From the NCBI RefSeq assembly GCF_015832195.1, contig NC_052046.1, positions 21,444,161 through 21,508,160 on the forward strand: 64,000 nucleotides of DNA, given 5' to 3'. Below, piece after piece: positions 1 through 9,740 of this stretch; within the stretch, counting starts at the first letter, position 1, and each line of letters opens with the position of its first letter. The stretch is from Motacilla alba alba (Eukaryota; Chordata; Aves; Passeriformes; Motacillidae). Both the position numbers and the translations under genes were made by a program. The notes beneath the pieces are model-generated. The model saw nothing but the letters and a program-made list of their open reading frames with translations, was not told the origin of the DNA and did no database searches.

Positions 1-1739
1 AGTCTTGCTTAATTTTTAAAAGCTCTTAGGGTATGTTTCAGAATTGGAGACTTCACATCATTTTGATGAAGTGGTAGAGATTTTCACAAAGAAATCATGA
101 GTTCAGTTTCAGTCCTGGGCTTGGAACAGAAAAGGTTGATAATTTTTGGCCTTAAAGTGAAATAAAGTTTGAACTCCATGTTCCATGATCACCCCACAAG
201 TTATGTGCTTGACTGAATTATGGGACCTGAACTGCTTTTGTTACTCTTAACTGCCTCTTAGGTAGAGTAATGAGGCAAGGGGAGAACCTGCAGGGCAGTG
301 AGGACACTGAAACTTCTCCTTTGTGATAGGTGGAAGACTTTGTTTTTAATCTTTAGCCAGCAACTGTGTTGCTGTTCACAACATCAGTTACATATAATTC
401 TCTGGTTTCATGATTGTGTACATCAGAGAAGATAAAGTTATGGAGTTCATGGAGGAGGATGTGTCTCTTGGTACTTAGTAGAGATTTGAGAATTTCCTTC
501 TTATGCAGTTTTAAGGAAGGATTGTTGGAAGCCATGCTTTCCCTCATGTGAACCTTTAAAACTTCATGCTCAGTATGCTCAGGCATGCCTCAAAGTGAAA
601 ATAAATGGATGAGAGTTTTCCTTTTACTGGCTGCAGTAGATGTGAATACTCAGTGCTAATGGAGAGGTATAAAAAGAGCAGTCATGCTGGGAAGTGCCCC
701 CCTGTAGGGCACAAATGGACATCAGCCCAAGTACCAGCTTCTGCACTTCAGCCTTTCTTGTACAAGAAAATTTGACCTGAGACCTAGATGTGGCTGTTTT
801 CCCTTCTTACATGGGAATGGTCTCTTCTAAAAGTAATATGTCTTTAAAGAAGTGTTTAATATTCTTGTGTGTTTGATCAATGTTACCCTGATGTTTTCTG
901 TGTCATGACAGTAAATGGTGTTTGCTGGGGATTTTTACTAAAGCCTTTGTTCTGAGTGAGAGCTGTCTAGTGAGAGCTGTCTCATCCCAAGTGTCATGTG
1001 AGCCCTGCCAGCGTTGCTCTGTGACTCTCAGATAAAGAAAAAGGCAAGTGGAAATTTTTAAGTACATTAAAAGAAACCCCCTAGTTTTTGAATATCTTTT
1101 TCTATACCTGACCATCATTGTTTTCAACATCTGGAGTTAAGACATTATGGAATGACAAGGAAGCACAGTAGTAATTTTAGAAATGCTTTTATTTGTGTAC
1201 TGCAGAGATGTGAGGAAAAATGCTAGTCTAGACAGAGCTCCAGAGGGAGAGAGGAGAGGGCTGGAGAGTGGTGCTGGAGTTAGTTGTAAAAAGACTGAGG
1301 AGAGCAATCAGTAGAAGCTAAAACGAGGAGAGAAGCTGGAATGTTGGGGGGTGGGAGTCAAGAAAGCAAACCAGCTGAGTTGGGAGGCAGCTGGCGAATG
1401 GCAAAGAGGGAAGCAAAGGAAGAAATTTGGAAGGAAGAAGGGGAAGAAATGAGTCAAAGTACCTGAGGGATTAGGTCATTGTTACGAGTGGGAAAGGTAC
1501 TCAGAGCCTTTCTGTACCCTTCTCTTGCCAGCCTGTACTTCAAGGTAGCTTTCTCAAAAGAGGTAGCTGGCAATGGAGGGAGGTGGGTGTCCCAGCTTTC
1601 CGCAGCAACCGCCTGATGTCTGGAGTGGCAAGTAGCCAGTATGACAAACGGTAATTAAGTACCTGTACCGTCATTTCTCCCGGGAGAGGCAGAAGCCCCG
1701 GCCGTGACACACGTACACTGTGCACTGCACCCAGAGTCA
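1..1739. other. Non-coding flank or intron upstream of the CpG island
   Basis: No convincing exon or recognised repeat is seen here. The 60-75 codon open frames are AT-rich chance frames. From about 1225 to 1455 the + strand is strongly purine-rich (long GA runs). A 14-bp unit is tandemly duplicated at 955-982. If the longer MAST4 isoform is transcribed through this locus, this stretch is part of its intron; otherwise it is 5' flank. The sequence alone cannot decide. Confidence 0.6.
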
Positions 1740-2087
1740 CTCGTCCTTAACTTACAGTTCCCAGCCCGTCCGAGCGCAGCCGGCGGGCGGCTCTGACCCG
1801 CGAGGGGCTCTATGGGGGTCGGGAGGGGGCTGTGCCGGGTGCGGGCCGGCCCGCGGGGGCTGGGCTGTGCCGGGTGCCGGGCCGCGGGGCTGGGGCGGGG
1901 GGCGCGGCCTCTGCGCGGCCGCCAATGGCCGGGGCGGGGCGGCACCCGCTGAGCAGCCGCACGGAAAAGTTTCTGTCAGTTCGGGTTGCTGCTATCTCTG
2001 CTCTCCTTCCGCCCCCTCGGAGGCTGGCTGCCTTCTCGCTCTCCTCCCTCAGGGCTACTGTCCCTTTCTCCTCTTCCTCGTCGTACT

Positions 2088-2105
2088 ATGGCACTGAGTT
2101 ATTAA
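2088..2105 (+). promoter_or_regulatory. Short upstream ORF in the MAST4 5' leader
   Basis: An ATG at 2088 has A at -3 and G at +4, a stronger start context than the MAST4 start at 2124 (G at -3, G at +4). It encodes five residues (M-A-L-S-Y) and stops at TAA 2103-2105. This is 18 nt before the main ATG and in the same frame. If transcription starts upstream of 2088, ribosomes would meet this ORF first and would need leaky scanning or reinitiation to make MAST4. Translation is inferred, not shown. Confidence 0.5.
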
Positions 2106-2123
2106 GCTTTCAAACGCAGAGGA

Positions 2124-2215
2124 ATGGATATGTCGGATCCCAGTTTTTGGACGCTCGTTTCCAACTTCACGCTGCCCCACCTGCGGCGAGGCAGCCGGCT
2201 CCGCCGGACTCAGAG
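2124..2215 (+). CDS. MAST4: MAST4 coding exon 1 (alternative first exon)
   Basis: This exon encodes residues 1-30 plus two bases of codon 31 of a short MAST4 isoform. The peptide begins M-D-M-S-D-P-S-F-W-T and ends with an Arg-rich stretch (residues 21-28). It matches my recollection of the alternative N-terminus of vertebrate MAST4. The start is chosen because an in-frame TAA lies at 2103-2105 and this is the first ATG after it; the ATG at 2130 is the next candidate. The donor is CAGAG|GTGAG, phase 2. It joins in frame to the exon at 32369, whose residues C-R-T-S-N-R-K-S are shared by MAST kinases. The exon replaces the longer N-terminus of other isoforms, whose exons are not in this window. 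MAST4 is a cytoskeleton-associated Ser/Thr kinase; this exon holds no catalytic part. Confidence 0.9.
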
Positions 2216-3381
2216 GTGAGGCAGGCCGCTCCAGGTGCGCGGGAGCGGGCGCTGGATTTCCTGGTCCCCGGCAGAAGGGCCCTGGGAAGGCGTCGGGACC
2301 CGCGGCCTCCTGGCTTCGGCTGGTGTGGGGCTGTGAGAGCTGAGAGCCTCTCCTTGCGAGGTCCTTGGTGGTGGTTTTTCTAACCAGACGCTGCATAGTA
2401 TTCCGCCTCCATTTATAAGATCTTTTGTTTTGTCCAGCCCTTCTACCCTGCTCTTTTTTCTCTCCTTAAAGACATTTCCTGCTTGCTGTCAAGTATTTGA
2501 CCTTTTATTGGAAACAGATATTCTTTATATGGGCAACTCAAGATAGCCTATTTTGCTCGGTGTTCTTAAAGGGACAGGTTTGCATAAGTACCTTTTTTAT
2601 AACAGGCTAGGTTAACATTTGTTAGTACAGGAATGCCCTTTTATTGGTTTTGTAGCATTTTCATTATTGTCAGGAGTGGGGGGGGGAAGTTTGGAAATAG
2701 TAAATGCTGAGTAAAAGTTAAAGGGTTGTGCCGTCAGTGGGCAAAAGACTGACAGGCTGTCATGCCTTGGTCATTTTTTGTGCCATGGTGGCCCTTTCAG
2801 TTAAATATATGTCTGTATCACAAAGACAAAGAAAAAATCTATAGAAGTTGGTAACTTTGTTCACTAGTACCCTGTATGCTATTTTGAGACATACCAAGTG
2901 TGGTGTTAAATCATGACAAGCTTCTGACTGTGAAACTACCTTGAATATTGGCTTATATATTATCTTTGGAGAAAGTACATAAAATGTTGCTTCTGATGGC
3001 TAAAAAGGTGGCACAAAGCAAGCAGGATAGAGGCTTAGCAAAGTTTGCTTCTACTAAGCTTTCAGTACTTTAGGTCTGATTTTTTTTTTCAAGAGAAAGA
3101 AAACTACTCTCTGTTTAATGGCAGAAAGTTTAAAGTAGGAAAAACAAGCGGCCTGTTTGACATCAATGAAAAAACTATTCCTGCAGTAAATATCTATCTT
3201 TGTGTCTTCTACTTGGGGTAGCTGAAAATACTGAGTTATTTTATCTTTATTATTCCTGTCTTGTAAATAATTTTTCACTCTTACACAGCATTAACTGGGA
3301 GTTGGAATAGGTCTGAAAGATTTTTCTGCTGAGAAATGTTGAGGTTTTTTTATTCAAATTGTCTTCACTGCTCTTACTCAA

Positions 3382-3413
3382 ATTGGATTTGTAACCTCTG
3401 TTACAAACCCAAT
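3382..3413. repeat. Short hairpin-forming inverted repeat
   Basis: Two 14-bp arms (3382-3395 and 3400-3413) are complementary except for one G-T wobble-type mismatch and are separated by the 4-nt loop CTCT. The arms contain TTTGTAAC and GTTACAAA. It lies in intron 1 and has no neighbouring gene of its own. Confidence 0.6.
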
Positions 3414-6400
3414 CTGTGTGAAGACCTACAAATGCCTTTTATAAATGTATGACTGTATGGCAGGTTGAGGAGGGGAGAAACTTCCTAGTTCTCACAAGAA
3501 GCATGAAGCATGAAATACATGTGTACAATGTGTACATTGGTTTGTTTTGTTTTATGTATTTGGATGTCTTCTTGCTTTTCGGACATATTCAATGCTGTAC
3601 TGGGTTTGCTGAAATACTTGAAAGATGTTTTAAAGTGGCACTGAGTATTGTCTCAGCATATCACATATATGGTATGTCAGTGAATAGTATATGCCATATA
3701 TGCACTTACATTTAATGTATTATAGAGATATTAAATACTTAATGTCCTCTCTGTAGCCAAATCAGTGTGTAACATCACTGTAAAGTTAAAAAGCCAGCAG
3801 TAAAATTTCAAGGCTGCTTACTCTTAGTAGGCCCAGATATCCCTCCTTTGTCAGGTTGGGTCTATCTTCTGAGTGGGGGGAAGTCACAGTCTGCTATGTT
3901 AATGTCTTCTGGGGAAGGCTGTCCACATACTCTTCAGCTCTCTTCTTTAAGGTGTACCTGCCCCCTGCCCCCCTATACTCATAATTCATTTACTAATGTA
4001 AGATATAAAACTTAAGGAGCAATAGAACTGTCAGAAGCATAAAACCCAGCATGGGCAGCACAGATTCCCCTAGCTCTGCTGTACAAATGGGTTTGGATTA
4101 ATGAAGGTACAAGCCAGGTTTATGTGTTTTGTGCTGTGTCTCACCTGCATTATCTCAACAAGCTCAGTCAGCCATAGCTGCAGCTGCATGTAAAAACTGG
4201 ACAGATAGCTGCTTACTTAGCTTAACTTGCCATGAGATGCCTTCCCTTTCCTTCTAAGAGAGCTACCGGTAACCACTCATGTGTTGTGTAGTTTCCCAGG
4301 CATTTCAGATACCTGAAGAGTAGGTTAAGGAGTGAGATTTGAAGGGAGTTGAGTTCCTGACATCTGAATCTCCTGCAGGGCATAAGTGAAAGTTTTGGGT
4401 CCGCTGATTCAAGAGAGTTTTTTTCTTAATAGTTTCACTGCCTATGAAACTTGTCTAGCCTGATGCATGCCTAGGTGCTTCAAGAAAACTTCTGAAGAAG
4501 CATTTCTTTCTGGTTGTATCTGCAGTTGGCTTTGGGACTGCTTGCCAATTTAAGAGCAGAAATTTTATTGTTCACTTGGGCATTTTTGCCTCTCAGTTAT
4601 GTTCCTTTTGCCTCTTCAATTATATTTTTACCTCTGCTACCAGATTTTTGTGGCCTGCTAGACCCTGTTGTTTCTGTGAGCATCACCCTACTTTCTAAAC
4701 ACCTGTAATAATGAGAATTGTCTGCTAGTACTACGAATGTTGTGTCTTTGTACAGATTTACTTGATGTAATTATGTATCTCTCTGAGGTTCTAAGAAGTA
4801 AAAAATGAAGGAGTTTTCCAAGAGTTGACTTAGCTGCTGCAGCTGAAATTCAGCTCTTTGGGAAGTGATACCTGAATAATAAGTATCACAGCCTGACTTT
4901 CAAGTGGAGTGAGTTTTCAGGACTGGCGGGTAGGAAAAATATCTTCAGTTAAAGGAGGCATTTGTTATTCAAATCCCTGAGACTGTAAGTGCTATGGATC
5001 ATACCATGTGCTTTTACAGTGAAGAAATATGTCTATCACCATACAGAGAACTAGAGTGAGCGAGAGAGGGTTTCTAAGTGTAGACATCTACTTATAGAAA
5101 TTGCTGTCTAGATTTACAGGTGGATCAGTGTGTATAGATACACTTCACATGGAAAAATCACTACTTTCTACTTTTTTTTATGATACGTATTTGGTTCTCC
5201 CTGACACACTCTTTGTGTCTGATTTTCTCTGTGTATCTTTCACAAAACCAACACACCAGTGATCCTTTTTGTGTGTGTCCTTTTCTCTTGCTTTTTTTTT
5301 ATGGTAGTTGCACTGGAACAATGTTAGTGCAATCATTCTTCCTTTGAGTCAGAGTGGGGGTTTTTCTCCCAAAGGCATGAAATTCATGAATGCTTGCCCA
5401 GTTGCCTCTGAACCAAAGTAGAATCATAGATGATTTGTGTTGAAACTTCATTTTATTTGCTTACAGTTACTGAAGTGTTAGTGAGTATGTCAATGACATG
5501 AGATTAAAATTTTCATCAGTCATGAAACGTGTTATGACAGTTCATAACCTTTCCGAAACCTTAAAAACAGTGGAAAATTATATGTTGGTTTTTATGTAGA
5601 CCTTGGTTTTTAACTTTGTCAATGCAGTACACTAAAAGTATATTTTAAATGGATTATTTTATTTAATAACAGGTGTTCAAAGTGGACCTGTTGATAATAT
5701 AGGAAAAACAATGTTTAATTATGTTGATGTCAGCTGAAACTGTGTTCTAGTGGTTATTTTACTTCTGCATAAGAGTAAACATCACTTCAAATTTTGTTTA
5801 AAAAGTTTCTTTTTGATGTTGTATATGTATTGTTTTTAATGTATGTTTGAGGGAGTGGTAATTTGAAAAGCTTCACCATTTCTTGACTTTCAACTCCCTT
5901 CATTCACCTTAGCTCCTACATGCAACAGGGAGGAGCTATTATTCTAATAGATGTTGAGTAAGTTTAGAGAAGATTGTTATCCCATAACTGGGGGGATTAT
6001 GAAGTACATCTTTGAAGTTTGTATGTGCTTCCAAACACACTGTCATTGAATATGTTTTGTTAGAAGTTAATTCACTGGACCAGTGATTGCATTGTTTTCT
6101 CTGCTACCTAGTGAAGTGTTAATGTATCTTGGTAATTGTATTTCCTTTCATTCACAGAAAAGGCTGTCTGTTAGGGGGATAGTTTTACAATCTCTCAAGT
6201 CAAATTGAATATGTTGTTTTTATTTTGGTTGGTGTAATTGACCAGTCTTTTTTTTCAGGCAATTAATGTATTTCAAGTTCTGCTTACAGTCTGAATGAGC
6301 CAACATTATTTCTTAGCTTCAGCCAGACTTGTAAGGATTCATGTAGTCATACTGCTATTTTTTCTTCATTTTCACTCTGATAAAATGTTATTTTATTAGA

Positions 6401-6999
6401 ATTATGTCAAGATCATTAAGAAGTGACTGAAGGATCTTATTTTAGAAAGCCTGAGGAAAGTTGATACATGAACAAAATAAAAAGAAGCTTAGGAAAATGC
6501 TGGAATATGCTGAAACAAGTGGTAATTGTTTTTGGTTGGATTTTTTTTCCACTTTCATGGTTAATATCTGCTGTGACATGGTAGGAGACAGTCTTTGTTT
6601 TTCTTACTCAGAGAATTTAAAGGATAGTAGTTCAGACATCCCTTCATGAGCTGTGGTTGTTTCGACATGCCACATGGTCTAGGCACAGCACACAGAGATT
6701 CACTCTGTTGTATTTGGCTTACGTCTGCTGCTGATGTTCTGCAGTCATCACAGTTCTTTTTGTATTAGATTTCAGTTTATCCTTCTCAAATGTTTTTTTA
6801 CACACCCATGCAGTTGTTAATAGTTGCCTCTTCTGCTGTGCCTCTTGTCAGAGAGCTTCAAACTTTTGTTAGTGATAAACTGAGTACCAACTTGTGCAGC
6901 TGCACGTACATTGATGGGCTTGCCTCTAGTAGCTCTTTGTCAAAGCTGGAAATAGTGGTCAGAAAAGTGGATTTCAAGGGAAGCTTCTGATGACTTTGG

Positions 7000-7615
7000 G
7001 CAGAGAAGAACCATCTGAAATTCAGCAAGGGCAAGTGCAGTATCCTGCACCTGGGGAAGAACAACCCCGGGCACTGGAGCAGCCTGGGGCTGGCTGCTGT
7101 GGGACAGCTCTGGGGGTCCTGGTAGACAAGAAGCTGTCCATGAGCCAGCAGCGTGTCCTGGTGGCCAAGAAGGCCAATGGTATCCTGGGGCGCATTAGGA
7201 AGAGCATTGCCAGCAGGTGGAGGGAGGTGATCCTGCCCCTCTACTCAGCCCTGGTGAGGCCTCACCTGGAGTGCTGTGTCCATTTCTGGGCTCCTCAGGA
7301 CAACAGAGACATGGAGCTCCTGGAGTGGGTCCAGTGGAGGCTACAGAGATGATGAGGGGTCTGGAGCATTTGTCTTGTGAGGAAAGGCAGGGGGAGCTGG
7401 GGCTGTTCAGCCTTGAGAAGAGACAGCTGAGAGGGGTATCCTTTTTTAAAGGATAGGTTTCAAGGGGACGGATCAGCCTCTTCTCCGAGCTGAGCAGTAG
7501 TACAAGAGGCAATGGGCAGATATTGATGCCCAGGAACTTCCACCTGAACAGGAGAAAGAACTTCTTTACTGTGCAAGTGACCATGCACTGGAACAGATTG
7601 CCCAGAGAGGTTGTG
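7000..7615 (+). mobile_element. CR1 LINE 3' part, segment 1
   Basis: The sequence follows the 3' end of avian CR1 retrotransposons on the + strand. It includes remnants of the reverse transcriptase C-terminus (the frame near 7090-7350 reads [12 protein letters not shown] and [11 protein letters not shown]) and the conserved stretch ending in CCCAGAGAGGTTGTG. The start is approximate because the element is 5'-truncated, as CR1 copies usually are. An LTR interrupts it at 7616; the CR1 resumes at 8287. The frame is broken and no functional protein is encoded. Confidence 0.9.
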
Positions 7616-8286
7616 TGTGGGGTTTCACCCCCGGATTGGGATGACCCCAAAAGATGGAAAAGTCCCTCCTCCAACATGTGCCTTCGAAGAAAGACTCAGT
7701 AGTCTTCTGTTGTCTGTTCTCAAGGTAGTTTATTGTTGGTTATCTAAAAGATTCTTCTCCCTGAACTGCTGTGGCCCGTTCAGCAGGTCAGACAAAGGCA
7801 CACTGCCCTCCCAGGGGGCTGGTGCCATCTTTTATATCATACATTATGTGTTAGATGTTTATACTTTTCCCCCAATGCCTACTATCTATATTGAATGGTG
7901 ACTTTCTACTCTAAACCAATCTGTGAGTGCCAACATCACCAAAGACATGGAGGCTAGGAAGGAGAAAGAAGGAGGACAGGGCACACCCAAATCCCTCCAT
8001 CTTAGATCTCCTGACCCCCATGTACAAAACTTGGACCCCTGCGTACAAGGCTTAAAACCCCCCTGTACAGCACTCAAAAATCCTTCCTTTCACTTCGTGA
8101 CTACTTCTACTACAATACCTAACTTGTGTGTGTGGCTTGTAATTCTTCATATAGAGTTAGTAATTTGCTCCATGGGCTAAGATCAAAACCCCACGTGTGT
8201 CTTTGGCTGCATGCCAGGGTCTCAGAGCCCCTTGCCAGCAGCTCTGGCCATCCAGGACACCCAAAGGGATGTTCTGGATTCCGACA
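7616..8286 (-). mobile_element. Solo-type ERV LTR, copy 1, nested in CR1
   Basis: This 671-bp element has TG...CA ends and is flanked by a perfect 6-bp duplication GTTGTG (7610-7615 and 8287-8292), which splits a CR1. Read on the minus strand it shows a TATA-like box (TATATAAAAG, near 7830-7845), then AATAAA near 7726-7735, the order expected for U3-R-U5. It is related over its whole length to the element at 35680-36313. No internal retroviral genes flank it, so it is a solo LTR. A 6-bp duplication is typical of class II (ERVK-like) elements; that class assignment is inference. Open frames here are not genes. Confidence 0.88.
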
Positions 8287-8441
8287 GTTGTGGAGTTTTC
8301 CTCCCTAGAGATACTCAAGAACTGCCTGGACACAATCCTATGCCATGTGCTCCCAGACTACCCTGCATGAGCAGGGAGGCTGGACCACATGAGCCACTGT
8401 GCTCCTCAGGTTCCAATTTTCCCCTTTCTGTGAATCTGTAA
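8287..8441 (+). mobile_element. CR1 LINE 3' part, segment 2 (terminus)
   Basis: This continues the CR1 interrupted at 7616, starting with the second copy of the GTTGTG target duplication. It contains the CR1 tail sequence GCCTGGACACAATCCTATG and ends near the degenerate terminal motif (TCTGTGAATCTGTAA). The 3' untranslated tail is degraded. It shows that the CR1 was present before the LTR. Confidence 0.85.
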
Positions 8442-9665
8442 ATTTTGTTACATGTTACTGTGGAGGAATGGTAATGATTTTGCTAATTGGAGGTGGCATC
8501 ACTCAGTATTTTGTGCCACTGTGTTTAGAATATGAAGATACTGATAACTACATTAGGTTGAACATTATAAATGAAGCACATTAAATGGATCACACTGGAA
8601 ATTATGTAAACCTGATTGTTGCATGCAGTAGTTCTGTGTGTATTGTCACATTATCTATAGGCTATGATGTTATGTGTCATTAGAAGAGGTTTAGTAGAAA
8701 TGAGATTTGTTTGGAGCAACACTGAGATGGCATGAGGAGAGATGCATATCTGAGGAGAATCAGAAGGTTCATGTGTCTTTGATTCAGCCCTATTCAAAAG
8801 GCCGTGTTGCATTCATTGATGGCTCCTGGATTTTCTCTTGAGAACCTTTCAGAGGATTTTTTTCCTTTTAATCTTTGCAAATGTACTAACTGTGGTCACT
8901 GTGAAATTTTAATGCTTTTGATCTGTATCATTTGACTTTAGCCTATAATTAAAATAAGGTATCAAAGAAAAATTTATAAAAGGCTACCCACTGTGAATTT
9001 TGTTTTCCTCCCTCAAAAAAAATTGAAAATTATGTCAAATGAGGCTCTGCTTACAGCTAAGGAAAGGCTTTATATGTGTCTATAGATAGATAGATATAAT
9101 CAAAGAATCTGTCTCTTCTAACTAGACTGATTCAAACGTAATGATTAACATTGGAGTAAATATGGAAAAATCAAAACCACATATAATCTATTTTATTAAA
9201 TGATGGGTAGTCTAAAGTAGTCCTGTGTAAAGTCAAGGGTGTTGACTGAAGGAACGCCATTCCTGTTGCTGCTTAATTTACTGAAACAAGCAATGTGAAG
9301 TGTTAATCATTGAAATAATTTAGTTTAATAAAAATTTACATACCATCAGTTTTCTTAGTAATTGATTGTAGTATTGCAGAGTGTGTTCCAGAATTAAAAA
9401 AAACCCATTATTTTGCTCAAGGCAGCAAGGTGGTGCGTTGTAGAACAAATACAATTTTTTTTTTTGTCAGTAAGAAGCTAGATTAGTCAATGTTTTTTAT
9501 GTATCTGACAAAATTGTTATCTTTTGGTTTTGGCAGACATACATGAATATAAACTTGCCTGCTTTGAGGTTGGAGAGAAAATGTCAATATTTTTTGGGTT
9601 TTTTTATCAGTATCAGTATATATGGTGTCCCTGCCCATGGCAAGGGGGCTGTAACTAGGAAAAAA

Positions 9666-9740
9666 TTTGAACTAGACTAATTCTAGTTTTTTTCTAGAAC
9701 TTGTCTGTTCTGGTTTGTTCTTTGAACTAGACTAATTCTA
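9666..9740. repeat. Direct repeat of about 19 bp at 55-bp spacing
   Basis: TTTGAACTAGACTAATTCTA-type sequence occurs at 9666-9684 and again at 9721-9740, with further TTCTAGTTT copies between and after. It looks like a local tandem duplication of about 55 bp. No gene is involved. Confidence 0.6.

Larger units (their letters stand above)
1740..2340 (+). promoter_or_regulatory. MAST4: CpG-island promoter of the short MAST4 isoform
   Basis: Base composition changes abruptly from AT-rich to very GC- and CpG-rich. The island contains GC boxes (GGGGCGGGG at 1892-1900 and GGGGCGGGGC at 1931-1940) and a CCAAT box at 1922-1926. There is no TATA box at a useful distance. A pyrimidine-rich stretch follows at about 1990-2082. 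This looks like a TATA-less housekeeping-type promoter with initiation probably between about 1950 and 2085; the exact start site is inferred, not seen. A motif CTGTGCCGGGTGC occurs twice, near 1830 and 1865, within the island. The promoter sits directly upstream of the exon starting with ATG at 2124, so it very likely serves that exon. Confidence 0.85.

Noticed and set aside
668..676. TATAAAAAG as a TATA box
   Set aside because: It is isolated in AT-rich sequence about 1.4 kb from the start codon, with no exon close downstream.
1720..2396. Overlapping long open frames on both strands near the CpG island
   Set aside because: GC-rich sequence has few stop codons. None of the frames agrees with the MAST4 frame at 2124, and they translate to low-complexity Gly/Ala/Pro/Arg sequence.
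7195..7677. 160-codon minus-strand open frame
   Set aside because: It lies across the CR1 and the LTR end, antisense to the CR1 reading direction; it is a composition artefact of repeat sequence.
7616..8286. Retroviral gag, pol or env genes next to the LTRs
   Set aside because: Each LTR is bordered directly by other repeats or unique intron; no internal viral coding sequence is present.
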